Assembly: GCA_030600725.1 (NCBI GenBank)
Contig: JAUVLN010000015.1
Span: forward strand, 1 to 16,218
Length of the DNA: 16,218 nucleotides
Reading direction: 5' to 3'
Source of the DNA: Thermoplasmatota archaeon
GTDB taxonomy: Archaea > Thermoplasmatota > Penumbrarchaeia > Penumbrarchaeales > Penumbrarchaeaceae
Below, piece by piece: positions 1 through 5,740 of this stretch; within the stretch, counting starts at the first letter, position 1, and every line of letters begins with the position of its first letter. The translations under genes were made by a program, and so were the position numbers. A model generated the notes under the pieces. The model was not told the origin of the DNA. It worked only from the letters and a program-made list of their open reading frames with translations, and made no database searches.

Positions 1-1
1 G

Positions 2-31
2 GAAGAGGACCTCGCAAAGATGCTGGGATGA
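2..31 (+). CDS. 3' end of an upstream gene (partial)
   Basis: The window opens in a reading frame that gives EEDLAKMLG and then a TGA stop. The charged helical tail in GC-richer DNA and a strong terminator about 30 bases downstream suggest it is the end of a real gene that starts outside the window. Nine residues are too few to identify a family. Confidence 0.45.
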   Translation, partial: EEDLAKMLG

Positions 32-59
32 TTAAAGCCAGGCTGAATTGGGAAATAGT

Positions 60-91
60 GGGGGGAAATTGGGCCCCCCTCTTTTTTTTTT
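60..91 (+). terminator. G/C stem plus T-run terminator
   Basis: Six G (60-65) pair with six C (74-79) around an eight-base loop, and a run of T with one C follows (80-91). This is a strong stem followed by a U tract, placed just after the stop codon at 31, so it most likely ends the upstream plus-strand transcript. It also marks the left edge of the AT-rich island. Confidence 0.7.
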
Positions 92-159
92 CCATACAAG
101 TCGGAAAGTTACAAATGCCAGTATGTCATTGTAATGTTGGATTTGATCCTTCCGAAACG

Positions 160-250
160 GTCCCTGCGGGCTGCGATATTGCTAAAATATGCACCGCATA
201 TTTTCGATATTGAGAAAATCTCGCAGAGATTTTCTAACATTTCGTGGGAC
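160..250 (+). other. Tandem perfect hairpins within a closing stem; possible structured RNA or DNA site
   Basis: Two perfect hairpins with three-base loops lie 8 bases apart. The first has a 9-base stem (184-192 with 196-204, loop ACC). The second has a 10-base stem (213-222 with 226-235, loop GCA). GTCCC at 160-164 can pair with GGGAC at 246-250, enclosing both in a three-way-junction-like fold. Smaller three-base-loop stems precede them (139-149, 162-170). No credible reading frame runs through the region. It could be a small RNA, a leader of the genes that follow, or a recombination or replication site of the island; the sequence does not decide. Confidence 0.4.
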
Positions 251-321
251 ATAATCAAAAAAGAACGTATAATATGAAAACCTTTACTTTCGATAATATT
301 CGATGAACGGCCCTGTGAACG

Positions 322-347
322 TTTCCGGCATTGGCGTAAGAAGGAAA
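322..347 (+). repeat. 26-base island repeat, copy 1
   Basis: TTTCC (322-326), six variable bases, GGCGTAAGAA (333-342), then GGAAA (343-347). The end arms TTTCC and GGAAA are complementary. It ends 8 bases before the GTG start at 356, so its purine tract may also act as a ribosome-binding site. It differs from copy 3 at two positions in the conserved part. Confidence 0.65.
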
Positions 348-355
348 TAAAATAG

Positions 356-727
356 GTGTATCAATTGGTATCTAATTTGCTCGTTTTTGAGTTAGTTCTT
401 TTCTCGATTTCATTTATTGGATGTATTTCTTTTGTAATCTATAATAGATATTATCTCTCCTCATATAGTCGGTTAGTGAAATGGGAAATAACAAGAAAAC
501 AAGGAAAGAAAAATTTCATTTTCAAATATTTTATAATATTGAGTCTAATGATTTATATTCCCGTTGTTCTAATATGCCTAACCCTCAAATATGTTGCATT
601 TTCACTTCCAATTTCATTGGTTGCTATAACTCTCATATTTTATAATTATTCAAGAGGAATTTGGAATCATAGGGAGAGGACATACAAGAAATGGGTTGTT
701 AATGGACGAAAAGGTAGTTTAGCATAG
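356..727 (+). CDS. Unrecognised membrane protein, 123 aa
   Basis: I do not recognise this protein. Three hydrophobic segments are visible, about residues 8-28, 54-75 and 77-95. A basic loop lies between the first two (many Lys and Arg at 41-52) and a basic tail follows the third, so positive-inside logic would put loop and tail in the cytoplasm. The start is GTG; the AAGGA at 341-345, part of repeat copy 1, is the only SD-like tract in front of it. Base composition is far more AT-rich than in the genes after 3100. It reads in the same direction as the next gene, with repeat copy 2 between them, which suggests a pair acquired together. The reading frame is open and membrane-like, so it is probably real, but function is unknown. 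Confidence 0.6.
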   Translation: MYQLVSNLLVFELVLFSISFIGCISFVIYNRYYLSSYSRLVKWEITRKQGKKNFIFKYFIILSLMIYIPVVLICLTLKYVAFSLPISLVAITLIFYNYSRGIWNHRERTYKKWVVNGRKGSLA

Positions 728-729
728 AA

Positions 730-755
730 TTTCCGAGACTCGCGCAAAAAGGAAA
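730..755 (+). repeat. 26-base island repeat, copy 2
   Basis: TTTCC (730-734), six variable bases, CGCGCAAAAA (741-750), GGAAA (751-755). It begins two bases after the TAG stop of the 123-residue gene and ends ten bases before the next ATG at 766. It therefore fills almost the whole gap between the two genes. Confidence 0.7.
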
Positions 756-765
756 AAGGATTGAA

Positions 766-1290
766 ATGAAATGGATGCTCTTTACGGTAGGAATCGTTAC
801 ACTCATAATTGCAATATTTATCCCATTTTCATTAACTAGGAATGAAATTAATTATTATAGTTTGGATGATTATGAGTCTACTCGAGATTATCATAATTTT
901 GATCGACCAACATGTTATAGTGAAATGACTTTAGGCAATTTATCAGATGGAAAGTTACTTATCCAATTTTTCCAAAATGGAGATTCCACTCGTACTGGGC
1001 CACTCTTTCTTAAATTATTAAATGGAGACAATGAGGAGATATGGGATTTTGAAGGTTCGCCCACTTTATCATTTGGCGTTATTAGGGACATCTATACTAT
1101 CGATATTAATGAGGGAAATTATATTCTAACAATTGAATGTGATTATATGCATGTACTCGAACTAAGTGTAAGACATATCAATGATTATTCTTTTAAATCG
1201 ATTCCATTCTGTTGTTGTTGTACACCTTCAGCATTCTCCTTGTCAATGATCATCATAGCTTTTTCATTAGTAAAGAAAAAGAAGAAATAG
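766..1290 (+). CDS. Unrecognised membrane-anchored protein with extracellular domain, 174 aa
   Basis: I do not recognise this protein. An N-terminal hydrophobic segment (about residues 3-24) would serve as a signal anchor. A polar, beta-strand-rich domain follows (about 25-145); strands such as the one around residues 132-138 recall secreted beta-sandwich domains. A second hydrophobic segment begins with four consecutive cysteines (about 149-152) and ends in five lysines, as in a short membrane anchor with a cytoplasmic basic tail. The cysteine run could bind metal or be lipidated, but nothing else supports either. The ATG is preceded by a purine tract inside repeat copy 2. Composition is AT-rich like its neighbour. 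It is probably expressed with the 123-residue gene; function unknown. Confidence 0.6.
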   Translation: MKWMLFTVGIVTLIIAIFIPFSLTRNEINYYSLDDYESTRDYHNFDRPTCYSEMTLGNLSDGKLLIQFFQNGDSTRTGPLFLKLLNGDNEEIWDFEGSPTLSFGVIRDIYTIDINEGNYILTIECDYMHVLELSVRHINDYSFKSIPFCCCCTPSAFSLSMIIIAFSLVKKKKK

Positions 1291-1291
1291 G

Positions 1292-1317
1292 TTTCCTCCT
1301 ATCGCGCAAGAAGGAAA
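1292..1317 (+). repeat. 26-base island repeat, copy 3
   Basis: TTTCC (1292-1296), six variable bases, CGCGCAAGAA (1303-1312), GGAAA (1313-1317). It starts one base after the TAG stop of the 174-residue gene and ends four bases before the stop codon of the convergent PIN gene. No plus-strand gene follows, so this copy cannot be merely a ribosome-binding site. Confidence 0.7.
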
Positions 1318-1321
1318 AAAG

Positions 1322-1732
1322 CTATAGGTAATCTCTTTGAAAATCGTACATATCAATGACATTCTCTTCTAAAAAGTAAAAATCACGGACATTTTGAGTT
1401 ATTAATTTTGTCGGTTGACAAAAAATATGACCCGATATTAGATAATCCATGTGATGGTCATTCCAAGGGTGATGTTCATTACATGAAGCGATAAATTTGA
1501 TTGATTGGTCAATTTCATTTGATCTTAATGGTTCGATTTTGATACCATTTCTATTTAAAGAAGCTCTTAATGCTGATTCTTTTTTTCTTCGATTAATAAC
1601 AAAATGGTATTGCAATTCAGCATAAGTAATTGATGAAATCATTTTACGACCAAAATAACCACTTAGTCTATTGATAAATGATTTATCACTAAAGCAATTT
1701 GTATCTAAGAAAATCGGATCATTTTTTCTCAA
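1322..1732 (-). CDS. PIN-domain ribonuclease, probable VapC-like toxin, 136 aa
   Basis: The acidic active site of the PIN fold is complete: Asp10 in FLDTN, Glu39 in SITYAEL, Asp96 in the MDYLISG segment, and Asn114/Asp117 in TQNVRDF. Length fits stand-alone PIN toxins, which cleave RNA using Mg2+ or Mn2+ held by these acids. The start is TTG: an excellent SD (AGGTGATC) ends two bases before it and overlaps the stop codon of the upstream gene. That four-base spacing implies translational coupling with the 318-residue protein, as in a toxin-antitoxin pair. VapC target and partner cannot be read from the sequence, and PIN nucleases also act in RNA processing. PIN assignment is firm; toxin role is inferred. 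Confidence 0.8.
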   Translation of the reverse strand: MRKNDPIFLDTNCFSDKSFINRLSGYFGRKMISSITYAELQYHFVINRRKKESALRASLNRNGIKIEPLRSNEIDQSIKFIASCNEHHPWNDHHMDYLISGHIFCQPTKLITQNVRDFYFLEENVIDMYDFQRDYL

Positions 1733-1736
1733 ATGA

Positions 1737-2693
1737 TCACCTAATTTTTGAGTGATATGAATATTTCCTATCTTTTAATTCGTCGATTGTATCTTCTCCG
1801 TCATATAGATCATCATTAATGGAAATTAGTTCATTAATCTCATCATCTCGTTTTTTAATAATCGCGGAGACTTCCTCTGATGGCTCGAAACCGGTAATAA
1901 TTATTTTCTTGACTTCGTGAATTATTTCATTGTTTCGATTCTTGACATCATATGGTAGTAGATTTTTCCAATGATCAATTACGTCTATTGGGACATTTTC
2001 ATTCTGTTTAAGTCTTAAATAATAACAAAAATGGAACCAAAATGATTCATTAATATTAATCAAGGTTTCATAATCAACTTTACTTTCGTTTACTAAAAAA
2101 TCAAATGATTCTGACCAAAGTCGAAACGAACTATGCAATATTGGGATATTATAATCGACTGATTTGAAATCAGACTCTGCAATGCTTTTCTGTTTTTTAA
2201 TATTGTCAAGATGAATGTTTTCAAAGCATATATCAATCTCATTAGTAAATCCCAGAGATCCCCTAATATTTCTAAATGACCTCTGAAAATCAAATGGAGC
2301 ATATGAATAGACTTCTGATACGATTCTATCTATATTTGACATTGGAAAAGTGTCAATGATTTTCTCAATTTCCTCATTTATCAATTCAAGGTGATCTTCA
2401 ATTTCAACATGTAATTCTAAACCATCCCAGGAAACTGTTGTTCGTAAATAATCGTGATCCCAATTTACATCATGCGGAAGGCATCTCCTTACAACTTCAT
2501 CACCCCAGCGATACCAACAATGAGGCAATTTTAGGTCAAATGTACTTCTAAGTCTTTGATGTAAAATACTTAAAACTTTATTGAAATATACACCAGTTGG
2601 ATCTTCGTTATTCTGATTTCTAAATCTCTTCAACACTAGGTAGACTGCTTTGTCTAAAGGGGATGACTCATAACAATGTCCACTAATCTTCAC
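1737..2693 (-). CDS. Large partner of the PIN nuclease, possible antitoxin, 318 aa
   Basis: No family is firmly recognised. The N-terminal part (about residues 14-75) has the layout of SocA/Panacea (DUF4065-like) antitoxin domains: a hydrophobic helix, a K-V-L helix (about 44-52), then an aromatic CWYRWGDEV segment resembling the W-x-Y-G-P-V motif. This is a weak resemblance judged by eye. The rest is acidic and helical, ending in a charged stretch (about 270-318). At 318 residues it is several times longer than classical VapB antitoxins. The GTG start is backed by a GGGGGTG SD eight bases upstream. A TATA box and an inverted repeat lie just before it, and the PIN gene follows four bases after its stop. 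The paired arrangement supports an antitoxin role, but a different regulatory subunit is possible. Confidence 0.65.
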   Translation of the reverse strand: MKISGHCYESSPLDKAVYLVLKRFRNQNNEDPTGVYFNKVLSILHQRLRSTFDLKLPHCWYRWGDEVVRRCLPHDVNWDHDYLRTTVSWDGLELHVEIEDHLELINEEIEKIIDTFPMSNIDRIVSEVYSYAPFDFQRSFRNIRGSLGFTNEIDICFENIHLDNIKKQKSIAESDFKSVDYNIPILHSSFRLWSESFDFLVNESKVDYETLININESFWFHFCYYLRLKQNENVPIDVIDHWKNLLPYDVKNRNNEIIHEVKKIIITGFEPSEEVSAIIKKRDDEINELISINDDLYDGEDTIDELKDRKYSYHSKIR

Positions 2694-2696
2694 GGC

Positions 2697-2718
2697 AACA
2701 CCCCCTTATAGGTGTGTT
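2697..2718 (-). promoter_or_regulatory. Candidate operator of the PIN module
   Basis: An inverted repeat, AACACCCC (2697-2704) against GGTGTGTT (2711-2718), pairs at seven of eight positions. It lies between the TATA box and the start codon and covers the transcript start expected about 25 bases after the TATA box. This is where an autorepressing antitoxin would block transcription. The right part also includes the SD complement, so some of the symmetry could be incidental. Confidence 0.4.
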
Positions 2719-2737
2719 AACAACGAATATTCCTTCT

Positions 2738-2746
2738 CTATATAAA
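2738..2746 (-). promoter_or_regulatory. TATA box of the PIN module
   Basis: On the minus strand the sequence reads TTTATATAG, a good archaeal TATA element. It stands about 45 bases before the GTG start at 2693, giving a predicted transcript start near 2716 and a short leader. Confidence 0.5.
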
Positions 2747-2749
2747 TAT

Positions 2750-3053
2750 TTATCATAGTAATATTAGTCTCTGGTTAGTCTTTGGCGAAAAACCTCCTTC
2801 GATTTATTTCCACCTCCCCCCATAATTGGAATCATTTATCGGTATGTTTATTAAATGTTCAAGGGTATTTATAAGATTACTGGATTGGTTAAACAAGTCG
2901 GAAAATAATTACTCCTGTTAGGCACCAACCCACCGAAAGATCGAGGACCCAAAAGAGACACAAATATGTTATTCTACTTCATTAGGCAAAGATGGTTCCT
3001 CACTCCCACCTTCATCTGCTGAATCCATACTCGGGGGGGGCCCGATTTTAAAT
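2750..3053. other. Gene-free right part of the AT-rich island
   Basis: I see no credible gene between the PIN module promoter and the end of the rubrerythrin gene. Two things stand out. ACAAGTCGGAAA (2893-2904) repeats the 12 bases at 96-107 near the left end of the island. A C-G8-C3-G tract (3032-3044) can pair with itself and, read on the minus strand, resembles the left-end tract at 66-79. A 17-codon frame at 2855-2908 has no start signal and is probably chance. Confidence 0.4.
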
Positions 3054-3084
3054 TAAAAAAAGGAAGAAGACCCAATGGCCTTCC
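3054..3084 (-). terminator. Probable terminator of the oxidative-stress operon
   Basis: On the minus strand, just after the rubrerythrin stop, a five-base stem (3062-3066 with 3080-3084) is followed by a run of seven T, and further T-rich DNA continues after it. Position and T-run fit an archaeal terminator. The stem is short, so the T-run may do most of the work. Confidence 0.45.
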
Positions 3085-3105
3085 CCCTGATCCGTAATAT
3101 CTCTC

Positions 3106-3681
3106 TCACCAGTTCTCGGCGAGAACCTCAAAGTATCCACTTGGATGCGCACACGCAGGGCACTTCTCCGGAGGCTCGTAGCCCTCATAGATGAACCCGC
3201 ACTGGTTGCACTTCCATAGGACCTTCTCCACCTTCTTGTAGAGCGTATCGTTCTCTATGTTCTCCATCAACCCAAGATACCTCTTCTCGTGCTGTTTCTC
3301 CGCCCTGGCGATGGACCTCATCACATCAGCAATCTCGGAAAAGCCCTCCTCGTCCGCTATCTTCGCGAACTCCGGGTACATGTGCGTATGCTCGTGGTTC
3401 TCACCCGCGGCCGCCTCCCTGAGGTTATCCACGGTCTTCCCTATCACTCCTGCGGGGAACGCGGCGGTGATCTCCACCTCGCCCCCCTCGAGGAACCTGA
3501 AAAGCGTCTTTGCATGCTGGCCCTCGTTCTCTGCGGTCTCCGTAAAGACCATGGAGATCTGTACGAAACCCTCCTTCTTCGCCTGCTTTGCAAAGAAGGT
3601 GTACCTGTTCCTCGCCTGGGACTCCCCGGCAAATGCTGTCAATATGTTCTTCTCCGTTCTCGTTCCCTTCAAACTGTTCAT
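3106..3681 (-). CDS. rbr: Rubrerythrin, 191 aa
   Basis: Rubrerythrin reduces hydrogen peroxide to water in the cytoplasm of anaerobes, using electrons from rubredoxin. The N-terminal four-helix diiron domain (1-145) shows the metal ligands Glu20, the E53-x-x-H56 pair, Glu94/Glu97 and E128-x-x-H131. The C-terminal rubredoxin domain (about 155-191) has Cys158, Cys161, Cys174 and Cys177. Length matches the family. The ATG is supported by GAGGTG upstream. It is the last gene of a long minus-strand cluster, 32 bases after the ferredoxin:disulfide reductase gene, with a T-rich stretch in that gap. The rubredoxin encoded earlier in the cluster is a likely electron donor. Confidence 0.95.
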   Translation of the reverse strand: MNSLKGTRTEKNILTAFAGESQARNRYTFFAKQAKKEGFVQISMVFTETAENEGQHAKTLFRFLEGGEVEITAAFPAGVIGKTVDNLREAAAGENHEHTHMYPEFAKIADEEGFSEIADVMRSIARAEKQHEKRYLGLMENIENDTLYKKVEKVLWKCNQCGFIYEGYEPPEKCPACAHPSGYFEVLAENW

Positions 3682-3713
3682 TCCAACACCTCTTATTCTT
3701 AAAAAGACTCCAA

Positions 3714-4220
3714 TTACATGAACCTATCGAACCTCTCCTTTCCCGCCTTGCATATCGGGCATATCCCAGGGGGTTCCTCCCTGGCGCAGAGATATCCGCA
3801 CACCCTGCACCTCCATACAGGATACGCCAGTTCGGCCTTTCCCGAACTTCCAGCGGACGCAGCCTTGAACTGGGCCCTCTCATCCCTCTCGGGCCTCCGA
3901 TCGGGTATCGGTTTCGCATCCTTCCCTCCGGAGGCGATCTCCTTATCAACGTACAGAGCGCAGTAGCAGGCCCCGAACTCCTCAACATCCACATCCCTGT
4001 AATCACAGGGACATATCAGGTCCAGATCCTCATCCTTCACCCCGTCCGCAAGCCTGCAGGGGCACGCCCAGTAGCCGTACCTCTTACCGTTTATCAGAAG
4101 GCTCTCCACAAGCTCCTTTGTGAACTCCTCGTCCGGGTTGAGGTTGTATCCGGACCTCTTCGCATCGGCGGTCAGCCTCTCGAAGGTCCGCTCGATCTCC
4201 TCCTCTGTGATATCCGTCAT
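3714..4220 (-). CDS. Ferredoxin:disulfide reductase, FTR catalytic subunit fused to rubredoxin, 168 aa
   Basis: The N-terminal domain is the catalytic subunit fold of ferredoxin:thioredoxin reductase, which uses a [4Fe-4S] cluster and a redox-active disulfide to pass ferredoxin electrons to thiol proteins. Its three motifs are Cys53-Pro-Cys55, Cys70-Pro-Cys72 and Cys85-Tyr-Cys87. The spacings between them are 14 and 12 residues, against 16 and 8 in plant FTR, and Tyr replaces His in the last motif. A rubredoxin domain follows (about 133-168: Cys138, Cys141, Cys154, Cys157). This two-domain form is known from Methanosarcina as ferredoxin:disulfide reductase. I chose the ATG at 4218-4220 because it overlaps the upstream stop as ATGA and has GGGAGG before it; a longer frame exists to 4268 without such support. 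The glutaredoxin-like neighbour is a plausible target. Confidence 0.88.
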   Translation of the reverse strand: MTDITEEEIERTFERLTADAKRSGYNLNPDEEFTKELVESLLINGKRYGYWACPCRLADGVKDEDLDLICPCDYRDVDVEEFGACYCALYVDKEIASGGKDAKPIPDRRPERDERAQFKAASAGSSGKAELAYPVWRCRVCGYLCAREEPPGICPICKAGKERFDRFM

Positions 4221-4498
4221 CCCGACAGAGCCTCCCTGATCTCGATATCCTGATAACCCACAATGCATCTCTCATCGTTCAACACCAGCGTCGGATAGGA
4301 GCATCTGGGATTGTGCTTTCTGATCTCATCCTTGTACGCCTCCCTCTCCTCGCCGGACTTCCGGTCAACGAAAACAAAGTCATATGCAACACCCAGCTCT
4401 CCCAGGAGCTTTTTGGTCCTCCGGCACCATACACAGGTGCTCAACGCATAGAGCACTATCTTTCCCTTATCCTTACCGTCAACGTGTTCGTATTCCAT
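4217..4498 (-). CDS. Glutaredoxin-like thiol-disulfide protein, 93 aa
   Basis: This is a small thioredoxin-fold protein that exchanges thiols and disulfides in the cytoplasm. The active site is Cys22-Val-Trp-Cys25 after the first strand, and the cis-proline is Pro69 in SYPTLVL. Two extra cysteines are present (66 and 78). It lacks a convincing glutathione site, and archaea of this kind rarely make glutathione, so it is best seen as a thioredoxin-like carrier reduced by the disulfide reductase whose gene overlaps its stop codon by four bases. The ATG is preceded by AGGTGAT, which contains the TGA stop of the flavoprotein gene, so translation of the three genes is probably coupled. Confidence 0.85.
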   Translation of the reverse strand: MEYEHVDGKDKGKIVLYALSTCVWCRRTKKLLGELGVAYDFVFVDRKSGEEREAYKDEIRKHNPRCSYPTLVLNDERCIVGYQDIEIREALSG

Positions 4499-4502
4499 GA
4501 TA

Positions 4503-5678
4503 TCACCTCGTCATCTCCCCCAGCTTCCTTCCGATCTGTCTGATCTCCTCCAGCTCCTCCGGGTCGGGTATGTACTTCATCCTTATGTTTCCCATGGGTA
4601 TCTCCCACCCCATCCCCTTCATCACTTCCTCTATCTGACCCACGGCCTGACCGCCCCATCCGTAGGACCCGAAGGCAAGGCCTATCCGGTCCCTGGGCCA
4701 GAGCCCCTTGAGATAGGTAAGGAAAGCCCCCATTGAAGAAAGCATTCCGTTGTTGAGCGTGGGGGATCCTATAAGCACCAGTTTGGACGTCAGGACGTCC
4801 GTCATCACGTCGGATATGTCGGAGTGCTTGAGCGACCTCATGGTCACGTGCATCCCGGATTCCAGCAGACCCTCCTTCAATCTATCCGCCATGATCTTGG
4901 TCGAGCCCCACATGGTATCGTAGACGATCAACGCCCTATCCTCCGTCTGATGGGAGGCCCATTTACCGTACTCCTCAATTATCTGAGATATACAGGACCT
5001 CCATATGACGCCGTGGCTGGGGCCTATCATGTCAACATCAAGTGTTCCCACCACCTCCAGGGCCTTCTTGACCTGCGTTCCAAAGGGGAGAACGATATTG
5101 GCATAGTATTTGGCAGCCTCCTCCTTCAATATGTCCCATCCGATCTCGTCATCATACCTCTCCGAACTGGCGATATGCTGGCCGAACGCATCGTTGGGAA
5201 GCAGCAGCTTATCCTCGGGAATGTAGGTGACCATGGAGTCCGGCCAGTGGACCATCGGAATGGTCACGAAGTGCAGGGTCCTCTTTCCTATGTTCAGGGT
5301 GTCCCCGGTCTTCACAACCTGGAAATCCCACTCCTTCTTGTAGTGTCGAACAAGTCCCTGTTTTCCCTGGGTGGACGTTACGATCTTCGCGTTGGGGCAG
5401 AGTTCCAGCAGCTTGGGAATGGACCCCGTATGGTCCATCTCGACGTGGTTGGATACGATCACATCTATCTTCGACGGGTCCACTATCGCCGATATCCGCG
5501 CGATCATCTCGTCGAAGAGATAATGCTTCACGGTATCAACAAGTGTGATCTTCTCATCCATGATCAGGTACGCGTTGTAGGTGGAACCCCTCTGCGTCTT
5601 GTACCCGTGGAAATCCCTGAGCGTCCAATCTATGCCCCCTACCCAGAACACTCCAGGCTTGATCTCTACTCTATCCAT
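4503..5678 (-). CDS. fprA: A-type flavoprotein, oxygen or nitric oxide reductase, 391 aa
   Basis: The N-terminal metallo-beta-lactamase domain (about 1-245) carries the diiron ligands His78-x-Glu80-x-Asp82-His83, His144, Asp163 and His222. The C-terminal flavodoxin domain (about 248-391) begins with the FMN phosphate loop YDTMWGST. No rubredoxin domain follows, as in archaeal FprA enzymes, which reduce O2 to water or NO to N2O. In methanogens the electron donor is coenzyme F420H2; here it could instead be rubredoxin or F420H2, which the sequence cannot settle. The ATG has a strong AAGGAGG. A TATA-like box 39 bases upstream suggests that this gene can also be transcribed without the first part of the cluster. 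Confidence 0.93.
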   Translation of the reverse strand: MDRVEIKPGVFWVGGIDWTLRDFHGYKTQRGSTYNAYLIMDEKITLVDTVKHYLFDEMIARISAIVDPSKIDVIVSNHVEMDHTGSIPKLLELCPNAKIVTSTQGKQGLVRHYKKEWDFQVVKTGDTLNIGKRTLHFVTIPMVHWPDSMVTYIPEDKLLLPNDAFGQHIASSERYDDEIGWDILKEEAAKYYANIVLPFGTQVKKALEVVGTLDVDMIGPSHGVIWRSCISQIIEEYGKWASHQTEDRALIVYDTMWGSTKIMADRLKEGLLESGMHVTMRSLKHSDISDVMTDVLTSKLVLIGSPTLNNGMLSSMGAFLTYLKGLWPRDRIGLAFGSYGWGGQAVGQIEEVMKGMGWEIPMGNIRMKYIPDPEELEEIRQIGRKLGEMTR

Positions 5679-5694
5679 TATATTCCTCCTTCAT
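5671..5694 (-). other. Seven-codon upstream ORF covering the fprA ribosome-binding site
   Basis: An ATG at 5692-5694, with GAGGTG before it, opens the peptide MKEEYNG, which stops inside the first codons of fprA in another frame. Its second to fourth codons are the AAGGAGGAA that serves fprA as SD. Ribosomes on this tiny frame would mask the fprA start, or the ATG may simply be a by-product of the purine tract. Confidence 0.25.
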
Positions 5695-5716
5695 GTCATT
5701 CACCTCTAGTTATGGT

Positions 5717-5724
5717 CTTTTATA
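5717..5724 (-). promoter_or_regulatory. Possible internal TATA box before fprA
   Basis: Between the ZIP transporter stop and fprA the minus strand reads TATAAAAG, about 39 bases before the fprA ATG. A start 25 bases downstream would fall near 5695 and leave a leader of roughly 17 bases that still contains the SD. The gap of 62 bases, longer than most in this cluster, fits a promoter. Confidence 0.4.
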
Positions 5725-5740
5725 TCATTTTTCACCCTTA

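Noticed and set aside
28..213. 61-codon frame across the left terminator
   Set aside because: It runs through a strong terminator and into the perfect hairpins, has no SD, and gives no protein-like pattern.
274..306. 10-codon frame MKTFTFDNIR after a TATA-like GTATAATAT
   Set aside because: The TATA-like bases touch the ATG, too close for a leaderless start, and the peptide is too short to support.
160..1317. CRISPR array
   Set aside because: Only three repeats of 26 bases with six internal variable bases, separated by whole genes of about 400 and 550 bases; no spacer-sized units and no cas genes.
2855..2908. 17-codon frame MFKGIYKITGLVKQVGK
   Set aside because: No SD or well-placed TATA box; a short frame in AT-rich DNA is expected by chance.
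3588..4253. 221-codon plus-strand frame opposite the disulfide reductase
   Set aside because: The opposite strand encodes FTR and rubredoxin cysteine motifs; the plus frame is proline and leucine-rich antisense translation.
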